Source of the DNA: Gemmatimonadaceae bacterium
GTDB lineage: Bacteria > Gemmatimonadota > Gemmatimonadetes > Gemmatimonadales > Gemmatimonadaceae
Reading direction: 5' to 3'
Assembly: GCA_036003045.1 (NCBI GenBank)
Contig: DASYSS010000085.1
Span: 156,431-220,430 of the forward strand
DNA length: 64,000 bases
This document shows positions 8,895 through 16,016 of the stretch, piece after piece. A model generated the notes under the pieces. It was given only the letters and a program-made list of their open reading frames with translations, was not told the DNA's origin and did no database searches. Made by a program: the position numbers and the translations under genes. The number at the start of each line of letters is the position of its first letter. The first letter of the stretch is position 1.

Positions 8895-10174
8895 CGCGGG
8901 TGACCGGGTGGACCGGTGGACCGGTGGACCGGGAACGACGGCGCGGCCTGTTCGGCGGTCTCGTTTTGGCGAGTCTGCTGCTCGTGTCGACGCTCGGGGC
9001 ACAAGGAGGGACCCCTCCCGCCGGGGGCGGACGTGGAGGCCGGGGCGGCGGACGGGGCACCGCGATTCCGGCGGGCGAGTCGTGTCCGCCGGGCACGACG
9101 GAGATTCGTCCGCGCAGTTGCATGGCGCCCGAGTTCGCGCCGCCGAGCATTCTCGACTATCGGCCGAAGTCGACGCTGATCGTGCCGGCGCATCTCGTGC
9201 CGACCGCCAAATATCCCGCGATCGATTTTCACGGACATCCGGGCCAACTCATCGCTTCGGCCGAGGGTCTGGCGTCGCTCAAGGCGTCGCTCGACAGCTT
9301 GAACGTGCGGATGATGATCAGCGCGGACAATCTGTCAGGCGATCGGTTGAAGAGCGTTCTCGCCGCGGTCGCGGCGTCGCCGGGCATGAAAGACCGCGTG
9401 CGCATCCTGGCCGGCATCAACTTCAGAAACGTCGGACCCGAGTGGGCAGCCGGCGCGATCAAGCAGCTCGACGCCGACATCGCGGCGGGCGCGGTCGGTG
9501 TGGGCGAGATCTCGAAGAGCCTCGGCCTGTCCATTCGAAAGCCCGACGGGTCGCGTCTGCGCATCGACGACCCCGAGCTCGACCCGATCTGGGACGAGTG
9601 CGCGAGGCTGGGGCTTCCGGTGTTCATTCATACCGCGGACCCACAAGAATTCTTCAAGCCGATCGACTACACGAACGAGCGGTGGCTCGAGTTGTCGCTG
9701 TTTTCCGACCGGCGCTACCCGCAGGACAAATTTCCGAGCTTCGAGGAGCTGATGACGGAGCGGGACAACCTGTTCCGCAAACATCCGAAGACGACGTTCG
9801 TCGCCGCGCACATGGGATGGCACGCCAACGACCTCGGTGCGCTGTCGAAGATGCTGGACGAGATGCCGAACGTGTACACCGAAGTCGGCGCCGTGCTGTA
9901 CGACATCGGGCGGCAGCCGCGCGCCGCGCACGACTTCTTCATCAAGTACCAGGACCGCATTCTCTTCGGCAAGGACTCGTTCCAGCCGGAAGAGTATCCA
10001 TATTATTGGCGCGTCTTCGAGACGAACGACGACTACTTCGATTATTATCGTCCATATCATGCGTTCTGGAAGCTCTACGGGATCGGCTTGCCGGACAGTG
10101 TGCTGAAGAAGGTCTACTTCGACAACGCGCTCAAAATCACCAAGGGGATACCGCAGAATGGTTGGCCGAAATAG
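8891..10174 (+). CDS. secreted amidohydrolase (Amidohydro_2 family)
   Basis: A 427-residue metal-dependent hydrolase of the amidohydrolase-2 TIM-barrel group. ATG 8891 overlaps the S9 stop (ATGA); a GTG at 8924 inside the tandem repeat would give a cleaner signal peptide (VDRERRRGLFGGLVLASLLL). Metal-ligand candidates are the HxH in IDFHGH, the His in VFIHTAD, the His in FVAAHMGW and the Asp in ILFGKDSF. A Gly/Arg-rich linker follows the signal. Related enzymes hydrolyse or decarboxylate small organic acids and lactones, but this one cannot be assigned a substrate. It is flanked by a peptidase and a cyclophilin in what looks like one transcript. Confidence 0.87.
   Translation: MTRVTGWTGGPVDRERRRGLFGGLVLASLLLVSTLGAQGGTPPAGGGRGGRGGGRGTAIPAGESCPPGTTEIRPRSCMAPEFAPPSILDYRPKSTLIVPAHLVPTAKYPAIDFHGHPGQLIASAEGLASLKASLDSLNVRMMISADNLSGDRLKSVLAAVAASPGMKDRVRILAGINFRNVGPEWAAGAIKQLDADIAAGAVGVGEISKSLGLSIRKPDGSRLRIDDPELDPIWDECARLGLPVFIHTADPQEFFKPIDYTNERWLELSLFSDRRYPQDKFPSFEELMTERDNLFRKHPKTTFVAAHMGWHANDLGALSKMLDEMPNVYTEVGAVLYDIGRQPRAAHDFFIKYQDRILFGKDSFQPEEYPYYWRVFETNDDYFDYYRPYHAFWKLYGIGLPDSVLKKVYFDNALKITKGIPQNGWPK
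8897..8932 (+). repeat. 9-bp tandem repeat GGTGGACCG, copy 1
   Basis: About four units of GGTGGACCG run through the extreme 5' end of the amidohydrolase gene, just after the S9 stop. The period is three codons, so the frame is kept (GWTGGPVD). The same unit recurs at the start of the cyclophilin gene. Confidence 0.85.
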
Positions 10175-10853
10175 CGGGTGGACGGGTGGACGGGTGGACC
10201 GGTGGACCGGTTTAACGGCGCTGGGCCTGCTCCTGGTCGTTGCCGGATGCAAGGAGAAGGCGCCGGCGACGGCGGATACGAGCAAGGCGGCGGCAAACGC
10301 TCCGGCGCCAAACCCCGCGGTCGCCACCGCTACGGCACCCGATTCCTTCCGTGTCGCGTTCGAGACGACGCGCGGGAGCATTGTCGTGCAAGTGAACCGG
10401 GCGTGGGCGCCGCTCGGCGCGGATCACTTCTACCAGCTCGTCGGGCAGCAATTCTTCGACGGCGTGAAATTCTTTCGCGTCGTTCCGGGATTCGTGGCGC
10501 AGTTCGGAATGAGCGGCGACCCGAAGCGCAACGCGGCGGAGGACTCGAAGCACATCCCCGACGACTCGGTGCGGCACACGAATGCCAAGGGCACGCTGAC
10601 CTTTGCCGCGATGAGTCTGCCCAATTCACGAAGCCACCAGCTGTTCTTCAACCTGAAGGACAACCCGGCGCTGGACGGCATGCACTTCGCGCCGATCGGC
10701 GTGGTCGTTCAGGGTCAGGCCGTGGTCGACTCGTTGTACAGCGGCTACGGCGAGGATCCCGATCAAACGTCCATCAGCAACCTCGGGAACTCGTATCTCG
10801 ACCGGGCGTTTCCGAAGCTCGACGCGATCAAGACGGCGCGAATCGTGAAATGA
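10158..10853 (+). CDS. peptidylprolyl isomerase, cyclophilin-type lipoprotein
   Basis: A 231-residue cyclophilin with a lipoprotein signal (LLLVVAGC, lipid Cys31). The start ATG 10158 overlaps the end of the amidohydrolase gene by 17 bases and has AAGGGG upstream; GTG 10194 within the repeat is a reasonable alternative and would leave only the hydrophobic segment. The cyclophilin core starts at FETTRGSIVVQVN and includes the conserved FFDGVKFFRVVPGFVAQFG, followed by the SHQLFFNLKDNPALDGMHFAPIG segment equivalent to the active-site region. It should catalyse cis-trans isomerisation of prolyl bonds in exported proteins. It belongs to the secreted-protein block from 5823. Confidence 0.93.
   Translation: MVGRNSGWTGGRVDRWTGLTALGLLLVVAGCKEKAPATADTSKAAANAPAPNPAVATATAPDSFRVAFETTRGSIVVQVNRAWAPLGADHFYQLVGQQFFDGVKFFRVVPGFVAQFGMSGDPKRNAAEDSKHIPDDSVRHTNAKGTLTFAAMSLPNSRSHQLFFNLKDNPALDGMHFAPIGVVVQGQAVVDSLYSGYGEDPDQTSISNLGNSYLDRAFPKLDAIKTARIVK
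10174..10211 (+). repeat. 9-bp tandem repeat GGTGGACCG, copy 2
   Basis: Four units (GGTGGACGG then GGTGGACCG variants) lie over the stop codon of the amidohydrolase gene and the n-region of the cyclophilin signal peptide. This is the same unit as at 8897-8932 but read in another relation to the start codon, so it looks like an intergenic simple repeat that has become coding. Confidence 0.85.
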
Positions 10854-10871
10854 TGGGCGCGCCGCCGCGCG

Positions 10872-13800
10872 TCAGTGCAGGACGATCGGGGTCGCCATCT
10901 CGCGGAAGCGGCAGAGCGCGTTCGCGAGCTGCATTTGGCGCGGAGTGCGGCACTCGACGTCGAGCAGACGCGATGAGGCGACGAGGATCGCCAGGCATTT
11001 CGCGCGCGACGTCGCGACGTTCAGACGGTTCAGGCTGAGCAAGAACTCCATTCCGCGCGGCGCTTCGTCCGGGCTCGACGTAGCCATGGAGTAGATGACG
11101 ACAGGTGCCTGCTGTCCCTGAAACCTGTCGACCGTCCCGACGCGCACGCCGGTCGCGGAGAGACGACCCGCCAAGCGAGTCACGTGAGCATTGTACGGCG
11201 CCACGACGACGATGCCCGAACCGAGGAGTCGTTCGGCGTCGCCATCGGCGTTCGTCCACGTCGTGCCATGGGCTCCGAGGCGTTGGATCAACGCCGTGAC
11301 GGCTTCGACCTCTTCGGGCGAGTAGTTCCGATTTCCGTCGTGCTCCACCGGCACGACGGCGAGCCCGGCCTCGGGAAGTCCATCCACGCCGGAAATTCGC
11401 TGGTTCTCGAGCCCGACGTGCGACTTCAACAGCCCGTCGTAAAAGACCTCCGAGGTGAAGCGACAGATGCTCGGCGCAAGCCGCCACGTCTCCCGCAAGA
11501 AGATTCCGCGGTCTTCAGCGATGGTCTGTCGTCCGGCCAACACGTGCTCGAGCGCGGATACCTCGACGCCGTGCGGATGAGATCCTTTCCGCGGCTGCTC
11601 GAGCTGTTGCGGATCGCCGAGCAGGACGACGCTTTTCGCCGCCTGTGAGACGGCGAGAACGTTGGCGAGGGACATCTGACCCGCCTCGTCCACGAAGAGC
11701 AGATCGACCGCGCCGGCGAACTCCTCGCGCGACCACAGCCACGCTGTTCCGCCAAGGACGCTTACCTCGCCGCGGACGATCGCACCGTGCGCGTCCTTGT
11801 TGTTGTCGATGCAACGGACGCTTCTCGAGGGTTCGCCTTCGTCGCACCGATGCGCGACGGCTATGCTCACCCCCCTCGCCGTCGCCTCCTCGATCACTGA
11901 ATCCAGAAGCAGGCGAATCACCTTGTGGCTGTTCGCGACCACGCCGATTCGCTTTCCCTCTCGCACCAGCGAGCAAATCATGCGCGCGCCAAGGAACGTC
12001 TTTCCCGCTCCAGGCGGTCCCTGAATCGGCAGCACCGTGCGATCGAGAGCGGGGGCAACGCGAAGCGCCCTGTCGGGCGGAGACTCGCCTACCTTGACGT
12101 CGAATTGGCCTCCTGTCGCCGAAAGGCGCGGCGCTTCGCCTCGAAGTAGTGCGAGCGCGGCGCCATAGTCCTCTCGGCCCGAGGCGACGGACTCGCCGAT
12201 GCGAGACAGCGAGTCCGCCATCTCGTCGGTGTTCACGTGCGAGAACGCACACACCGCCGTCGGATGGATCTCAGCGCGCGCCTTCTTCTTCTTGATCTCG
12301 ATCGTGTGTGCGAGGCGGTCGATCGAAACGACCTCTCCGAACCCCTTCTTGTCGGAGAGCCACAGCTCGTCGCCGGGACCGATCTCGGTTTCTTGTGGCG
12401 GGAAAGCGTATCGATCAACGACCGTGCCGGTCTCCTTCCCGCTCTTCTTGTGCCGCACGATTTCGACACGGCCGTCGAACTCCAGGCCGGCGACGGCTTC
12501 GGGCTTGTCGTACAGGTCTTCGTCCGGCGACTCGCACAGTCGAAAATGCGTCGCCCAACCAACACGATCTTCACGGCGGTGATAGTCGAGGCTGTACGCA
12601 AGCAGCCAGCGCGCCTGTTGCGACGCGTTCCGGTCGGCCGGCGACTCGGCGACTCCGTTCAGCAGACGAGCGCGAAGCGCCTCGACGGCCTGCGCCCGTT
12701 CGTCGACTTTTGGCGGCGCTTTGCCGTCGGACGGATCGCGCGGTGGACGAGGGATCCACGCGCCCGATCGGATCTGGCGTTCGCGAACAGCCTCGAGCCA
12801 ATCGCGCAGCGCGAGCGTCGACGCGCAGTCGTCGCGATTGTAGCCTTCGACCGTCGTTCGCGCTTCCGCCGGCAGGTCGTGAATGGCGCCGGATTCGAGG
12901 GCGTACTCGACGTCACGCAAGCGGCGGTTCGCGTCCTCGAGCGCGATCTGCCGCTTGAAACCGTAGAGCGTTTCGAGGCTCTTGATCGAGTAACGCTCGA
13001 CACCGATGCGCATCGATTGGCGGACGACAGCGTACAGATCGATGAATCGCCCGGCGCGAAGCATCGCTTCGAATTCACGTTCGCGCGTGGCGTAGCGGCC
13101 CATCAGCCTCGTAAACGCGGCCGGCTCGTACGGGGCGTAGTGGTACACATGCATTTCCGGATGGGCACGAGCGGCCTCGATCATCCGATCGATCACGCCC
13201 TCGAACACGCGATGCTCCTCGGCGTCGGTCAGCGCCCACCTCGAGTCGCAGGAGCCGTCTGCCGCGACGACCCCGAACAGATACTCGCGCCCGGCCTCGC
13301 CGACGAACGGGTCGCCTTCGAGGTCGAGGAACAGATCTCCGGGCGATGGCTCTGGCAGGCGACAAAGCCCCTTTGTCTCTTTGATCTCCAGCAGCTCGTG
13401 CGCCGGGACCGCGGCGCCGCGCGAAGCCAGCTGAAGCCGTGCCTGGTCGTGCACGCGTTCGTAGGCGCGCAACGAGTCGCGCCGCGGCTTGAAGGGGAGC
13501 GGCGAAGCGGCGTTCGCGAGCTGGACGAGCTTCTCGATGCCATGTTCCTGAAGCTCTCGTCGCTGGCCTCGCGAGATCCCCGCGACGAGAGACAGATGGT
13601 CGTCGGCGCGGCGTTTGTCGGCGCAGGTCTTTCGCCAACGACAAACGTCGCACTGCTCCACCGGCTCCGGATAGTTCGCCGCGGCGAGCGGCTCATCGCC
13701 GATCGCCACGGCGAGCACCAGCTTGTCGCGCACCATACGGAAGTACGCCGCGTAGTCGTTCACGCGGTAACTCTCGACGTTCATTCCGGCCGTCGGCGTG

Positions 13801-14306
13801 ACGACGTGAAACGAGTCGGGCATCACCCCCTGCTCCTGAGCGAGCAGGTCCGAGTAGAGGCTCAGTTGGAGGATCGTCCCCCCCTTCGTCTCTCGCGCGA
13901 GCTTCGTGTCGTAGACCTCATAGGACCACGAGCCGAGCGCGCTCGGCTGCTCGACTCGCCGGAGAATGTCGGGGCGGCCATTCCATATGCCGTCGGCGAA
14001 CGCCCCTTGCACGATGACGTCGGCGCCCTCGCGCATCGCGGCCTCCGTCTTCGCGAGACGCTCGGCGTTGTGATCGATCCCGGCGAGATCGACGACGCTC
14101 GCGTTTCCAGTCCGCAAACTGTCGACGAATCGCCGCTCGTGCTCGAGCCCTCGTTGAATCAGAAGCTCGAGGAGCGGATCGCTCTGATAGACCGGCTCGC
14201 GCTTGCCGAGCGCCACGGCCATGTCGAGCGCCGTGCGATGTTTGCAGCCGAGGAAGCTCGAGAGGTCGGTTGCGGAGAGCGCGAACTCGCCGTCGCGGAC
14301 ATGCAC
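10872..14306 (-). CDS. TM0106-family RecB-like nuclease fused to SF1 DNA helicase
   Basis: A 1144-residue two-part enzyme. I start at GTG 14306 (VHVRDGEFALSATDLSSFL), since homologues begin at the LSATDL motif; an ATG at 14564 would overlap most of the start of the upstream gene in another frame. The N-terminal half is a RecB-like nuclease with an RNase-H/exonuclease segment (DLFLDLEGDPF near residue 326). The C-terminal half is a UPF1/Dna2-like helicase: Walker A GPPGAGKTFL near 765, DEAG box near 870, motif III LGDPQQLEQP near 893, and a C-terminal VGTVDRFQGQQAPVVIYSM motif V/VI. It lies in an operon with ku and DUF72, which suggests DNA end processing in repair. Confidence 0.88.
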   Translation of the reverse strand: MHVRDGEFALSATDLSSFLGCKHRTALDMAVALGKREPVYQSDPLLELLIQRGLEHERRFVDSLRTGNASVVDLAGIDHNAERLAKTEAAMREGADVIVQGAFADGIWNGRPDILRRVEQPSALGSWSYEVYDTKLARETKGGTILQLSLYSDLLAQEQGVMPDSFHVVTPTAGMNVESYRVNDYAAYFRMVRDKLVLAVAIGDEPLAAANYPEPVEQCDVCRWRKTCADKRRADDHLSLVAGISRGQRRELQEHGIEKLVQLANAASPLPFKPRRDSLRAYERVHDQARLQLASRGAAVPAHELLEIKETKGLCRLPEPSPGDLFLDLEGDPFVGEAGREYLFGVVAADGSCDSRWALTDAEEHRVFEGVIDRMIEAARAHPEMHVYHYAPYEPAAFTRLMGRYATREREFEAMLRAGRFIDLYAVVRQSMRIGVERYSIKSLETLYGFKRQIALEDANRRLRDVEYALESGAIHDLPAEARTTVEGYNRDDCASTLALRDWLEAVRERQIRSGAWIPRPPRDPSDGKAPPKVDERAQAVEALRARLLNGVAESPADRNASQQARWLLAYSLDYHRREDRVGWATHFRLCESPDEDLYDKPEAVAGLEFDGRVEIVRHKKSGKETGTVVDRYAFPPQETEIGPGDELWLSDKKGFGEVVSIDRLAHTIEIKKKKARAEIHPTAVCAFSHVNTDEMADSLSRIGESVASGREDYGAALALLRGEAPRLSATGGQFDVKVGESPPDRALRVAPALDRTVLPIQGPPGAGKTFLGARMICSLVREGKRIGVVANSHKVIRLLLDSVIEEATARGVSIAVAHRCDEGEPSRSVRCIDNNKDAHGAIVRGEVSVLGGTAWLWSREEFAGAVDLLFVDEAGQMSLANVLAVSQAAKSVVLLGDPQQLEQPRKGSHPHGVEVSALEHVLAGRQTIAEDRGIFLRETWRLAPSICRFTSEVFYDGLLKSHVGLENQRISGVDGLPEAGLAVVPVEHDGNRNYSPEEVEAVTALIQRLGAHGTTWTNADGDAERLLGSGIVVVAPYNAHVTRLAGRLSATGVRVGTVDRFQGQQAPVVIYSMATSSPDEAPRGMEFLLSLNRLNVATSRAKCLAILVASSRLLDVECRTPRQMQLANALCRFREMATPIVLH

Positions 14307-14326
14307 GGTGGGAGGCCGCGATCGCG

Positions 14327-15043
14327 TTAGACGGTCGGCGCCTTGTCGAACGCTTCGACGAATGCGTCGACCGCGGGCGGGCCGGACCCGATCCCTTCGT
14401 CGTGCTTGAAGTACACGAACGCGTCGCTCCACGGCTGCCCCGCGATGCGCTTGCTCCATTCCTCGAGCAGCGCGGCGTCGTAGTCGAGCCGGTGAAGCCG
14501 CACGTAGCCCCAGCCGGCCGTCGTCACGAACGGCGACGCGAAATCCGGCTGCTCGGTGACGCACATCGGAATGTCGCGTTCACGCAGCACGGCATACACC
14601 TCGTCGTCGAACCAACTCTCGTGGCGAAATTCGACCGTGTAGCGGCGGTCCGTCGGAAGCGTCGCGACGAACGCGCGCAGACGCGCCACGTCGATTTTCA
14701 GATTCGGGGGAAGCTGAAACAAGATCGGTCCGAGCCGCGCGCCGAGCGCCGACGTGTTCTTGAGGAGAAACTCGGTGGCGCTCGCGGCGTCGGGCTTGAG
14801 CCGCGCGAAATGCGTGATCCGCTGGCTGGCCTTGATCGCGAACGTGAACGGTTCGGGCACCTGCGACGCCCAGTCGAGCAGCACGTGCTCGCGGGGGAGC
14901 CGATAGAACGTGTTGTTGATCTCGACGGTCGGAAATCGCCCGGCGTAGAAGCCGAGCATCGCGTCGTCCTTGAGATCAGCCGGGTAGAACGGCCCTTTCC
15001 ATTCCTTGAAAGCAAAACCGCTCGTTCCAGCGAGCAGCTTCAT
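14327..15043 (-). CDS. DUF72 domain protein
   Basis: A 238-residue DUF72 (YecE-like) protein with a predicted TIM-barrel fold: the N-terminal LLAGTSGFAFKEWKGPFYP, the middle RVPEPF-type VPEPFTFAIKASQRITH, and YTVEFRHESWFD are diagnostic. The biochemical role of DUF72 is not established. Its ATG overlaps the ku stop by four bases (ATGA), so it is translated with ku. The nuclease/helicase gene follows 20 bases later. Confidence 0.93.
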   Translation of the reverse strand: MKLLAGTSGFAFKEWKGPFYPADLKDDAMLGFYAGRFPTVEINNTFYRLPREHVLLDWASQVPEPFTFAIKASQRITHFARLKPDAASATEFLLKNTSALGARLGPILFQLPPNLKIDVARLRAFVATLPTDRRYTVEFRHESWFDDEVYAVLRERDIPMCVTEQPDFASPFVTTAGWGYVRLHRLDYDAALLEEWSKRIAGQPWSDAFVYFKHDEGIGSGPPAVDAFVEAFDKAPTV

Positions 15044-15879
15044 GCCGATTTCGCCCGGCGCCTCTTGTGAGGCTTCTCTTCCTCCTCCTCTTCTTTGTTC
15101 GCCGCCTTGGCTTCGCTCAGACTCGCCTTGAGCGCTTCCATGAGGTCGATGATCTTGCCGCCGCGCTCGGCCGGCGCCTCCTCGGTGATCTCCTGGCCCT
15201 GGATCTTCGCCTCGATCGCCTCGAGCTGACGCTCGCGCACGGTGTCCTTGTATTTCTCGGGCGTGAAGTCGTCGCTCGCCGACTGCTCGATGAGCTGCTT
15301 GGCGAGATTCAGCTCGGCGGGTTTCACCGTTCCTTCGGGGACTTCGACCTGCGTCGTCGGGCGCAGCTCGTCGGCGTAGTGGAGCTGCTCCATCACCATC
15401 ACGCCGTTGAGCGGGCGCAGGAGCACGAGGTGCTGCGCGCCTCGCGCCGCGTATTGCCCGAGCGCGGCCTTGCCGGTCTCTTCCAGCGCCGCGACGAGGA
15501 GCCGGTACGCACGATCGCCGCCCTTGTCCGGCCCGAGGTAGTACGTCTTGTCGAGGTACTCGCGATCGACCTTCGCCAGCGGCACGAACTCAGTGATGTC
15601 GATCGTGTTCGTCGCCTTTTCGTCGAGCGCCTTGAGCTCTTCGGGCGTGAGGATCACATAGTGGTCCTTCGAGACCTCGTAGCCTTTGACCATCTGGTCG
15701 CGCGTTACGAGCTCGTTGTCCTTCGAGCAGATGTACTGCTGCTTGAGACGCGCGCCGTCCTTCTTGTGCAGCAGGTTGAACGAGATGTTGGCCTTCGACT
15801 CGGCTGCTGAAAACAGACTCACGGGCACGGAGACGAGGCCGAACGAGATGGTGGCCGTGCCGATGGCGCGTGCAGGCAT
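15040..15879 (-). CDS. ku: Ku, non-homologous end-joining DNA-binding protein
   Basis: A 279-residue bacterial Ku. ATG 15879 gives the conserved N-terminus MPARAIGTATISFGLVSVPV; the longer frame to 16026 adds sequence that overlaps the divergent ligase and has no homology. The family core LLHKKDGARLKQQYIC, YEVSKDHYVILTPEEL and DKTYYLGPDK is present. The C-terminus is basic (KPHKRRRAKSA), which is typical of the DNA-binding tail. Ku homodimers encircle broken DNA ends and recruit LigD, whose gene starts 137 bases away on the other strand. It heads the ku-DUF72-nuclease/helicase operon. Confidence 0.97.
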   Translation of the reverse strand: MPARAIGTATISFGLVSVPVSLFSAAESKANISFNLLHKKDGARLKQQYICSKDNELVTRDQMVKGYEVSKDHYVILTPEELKALDEKATNTIDITEFVPLAKVDREYLDKTYYLGPDKGGDRAYRLLVAALEETGKAALGQYAARGAQHLVLLRPLNGVMVMEQLHYADELRPTTQVEVPEGTVKPAELNLAKQLIEQSASDDFTPEKYKDTVRERQLEAIEAKIQGQEITEEAPAERGGKIIDLMEALKASLSEAKAANKEEEEEEKPHKRRRAKSA

Positions 15880-16016
15880 AGGGGTCCGGGAAAGAGCTGA
15901 GGTGGTCGAGGACGTTGGTCGAGATCGTGCAGCGACGCAAGAGTACGGCGGCGGGGAGGCGCGCTGGCCTCGCCCGGCAGGACTCCATAGGTTCACCGCC
16001 CAAGCGAAACATCCCT

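Noticed and set aside
12237..14330. Long plus-strand frame (697 codons) opposite the nuclease/helicase gene
   Set aside because: It is Arg-rich with no recognisable domain and is a GC-bias shadow of the minus-strand gene.
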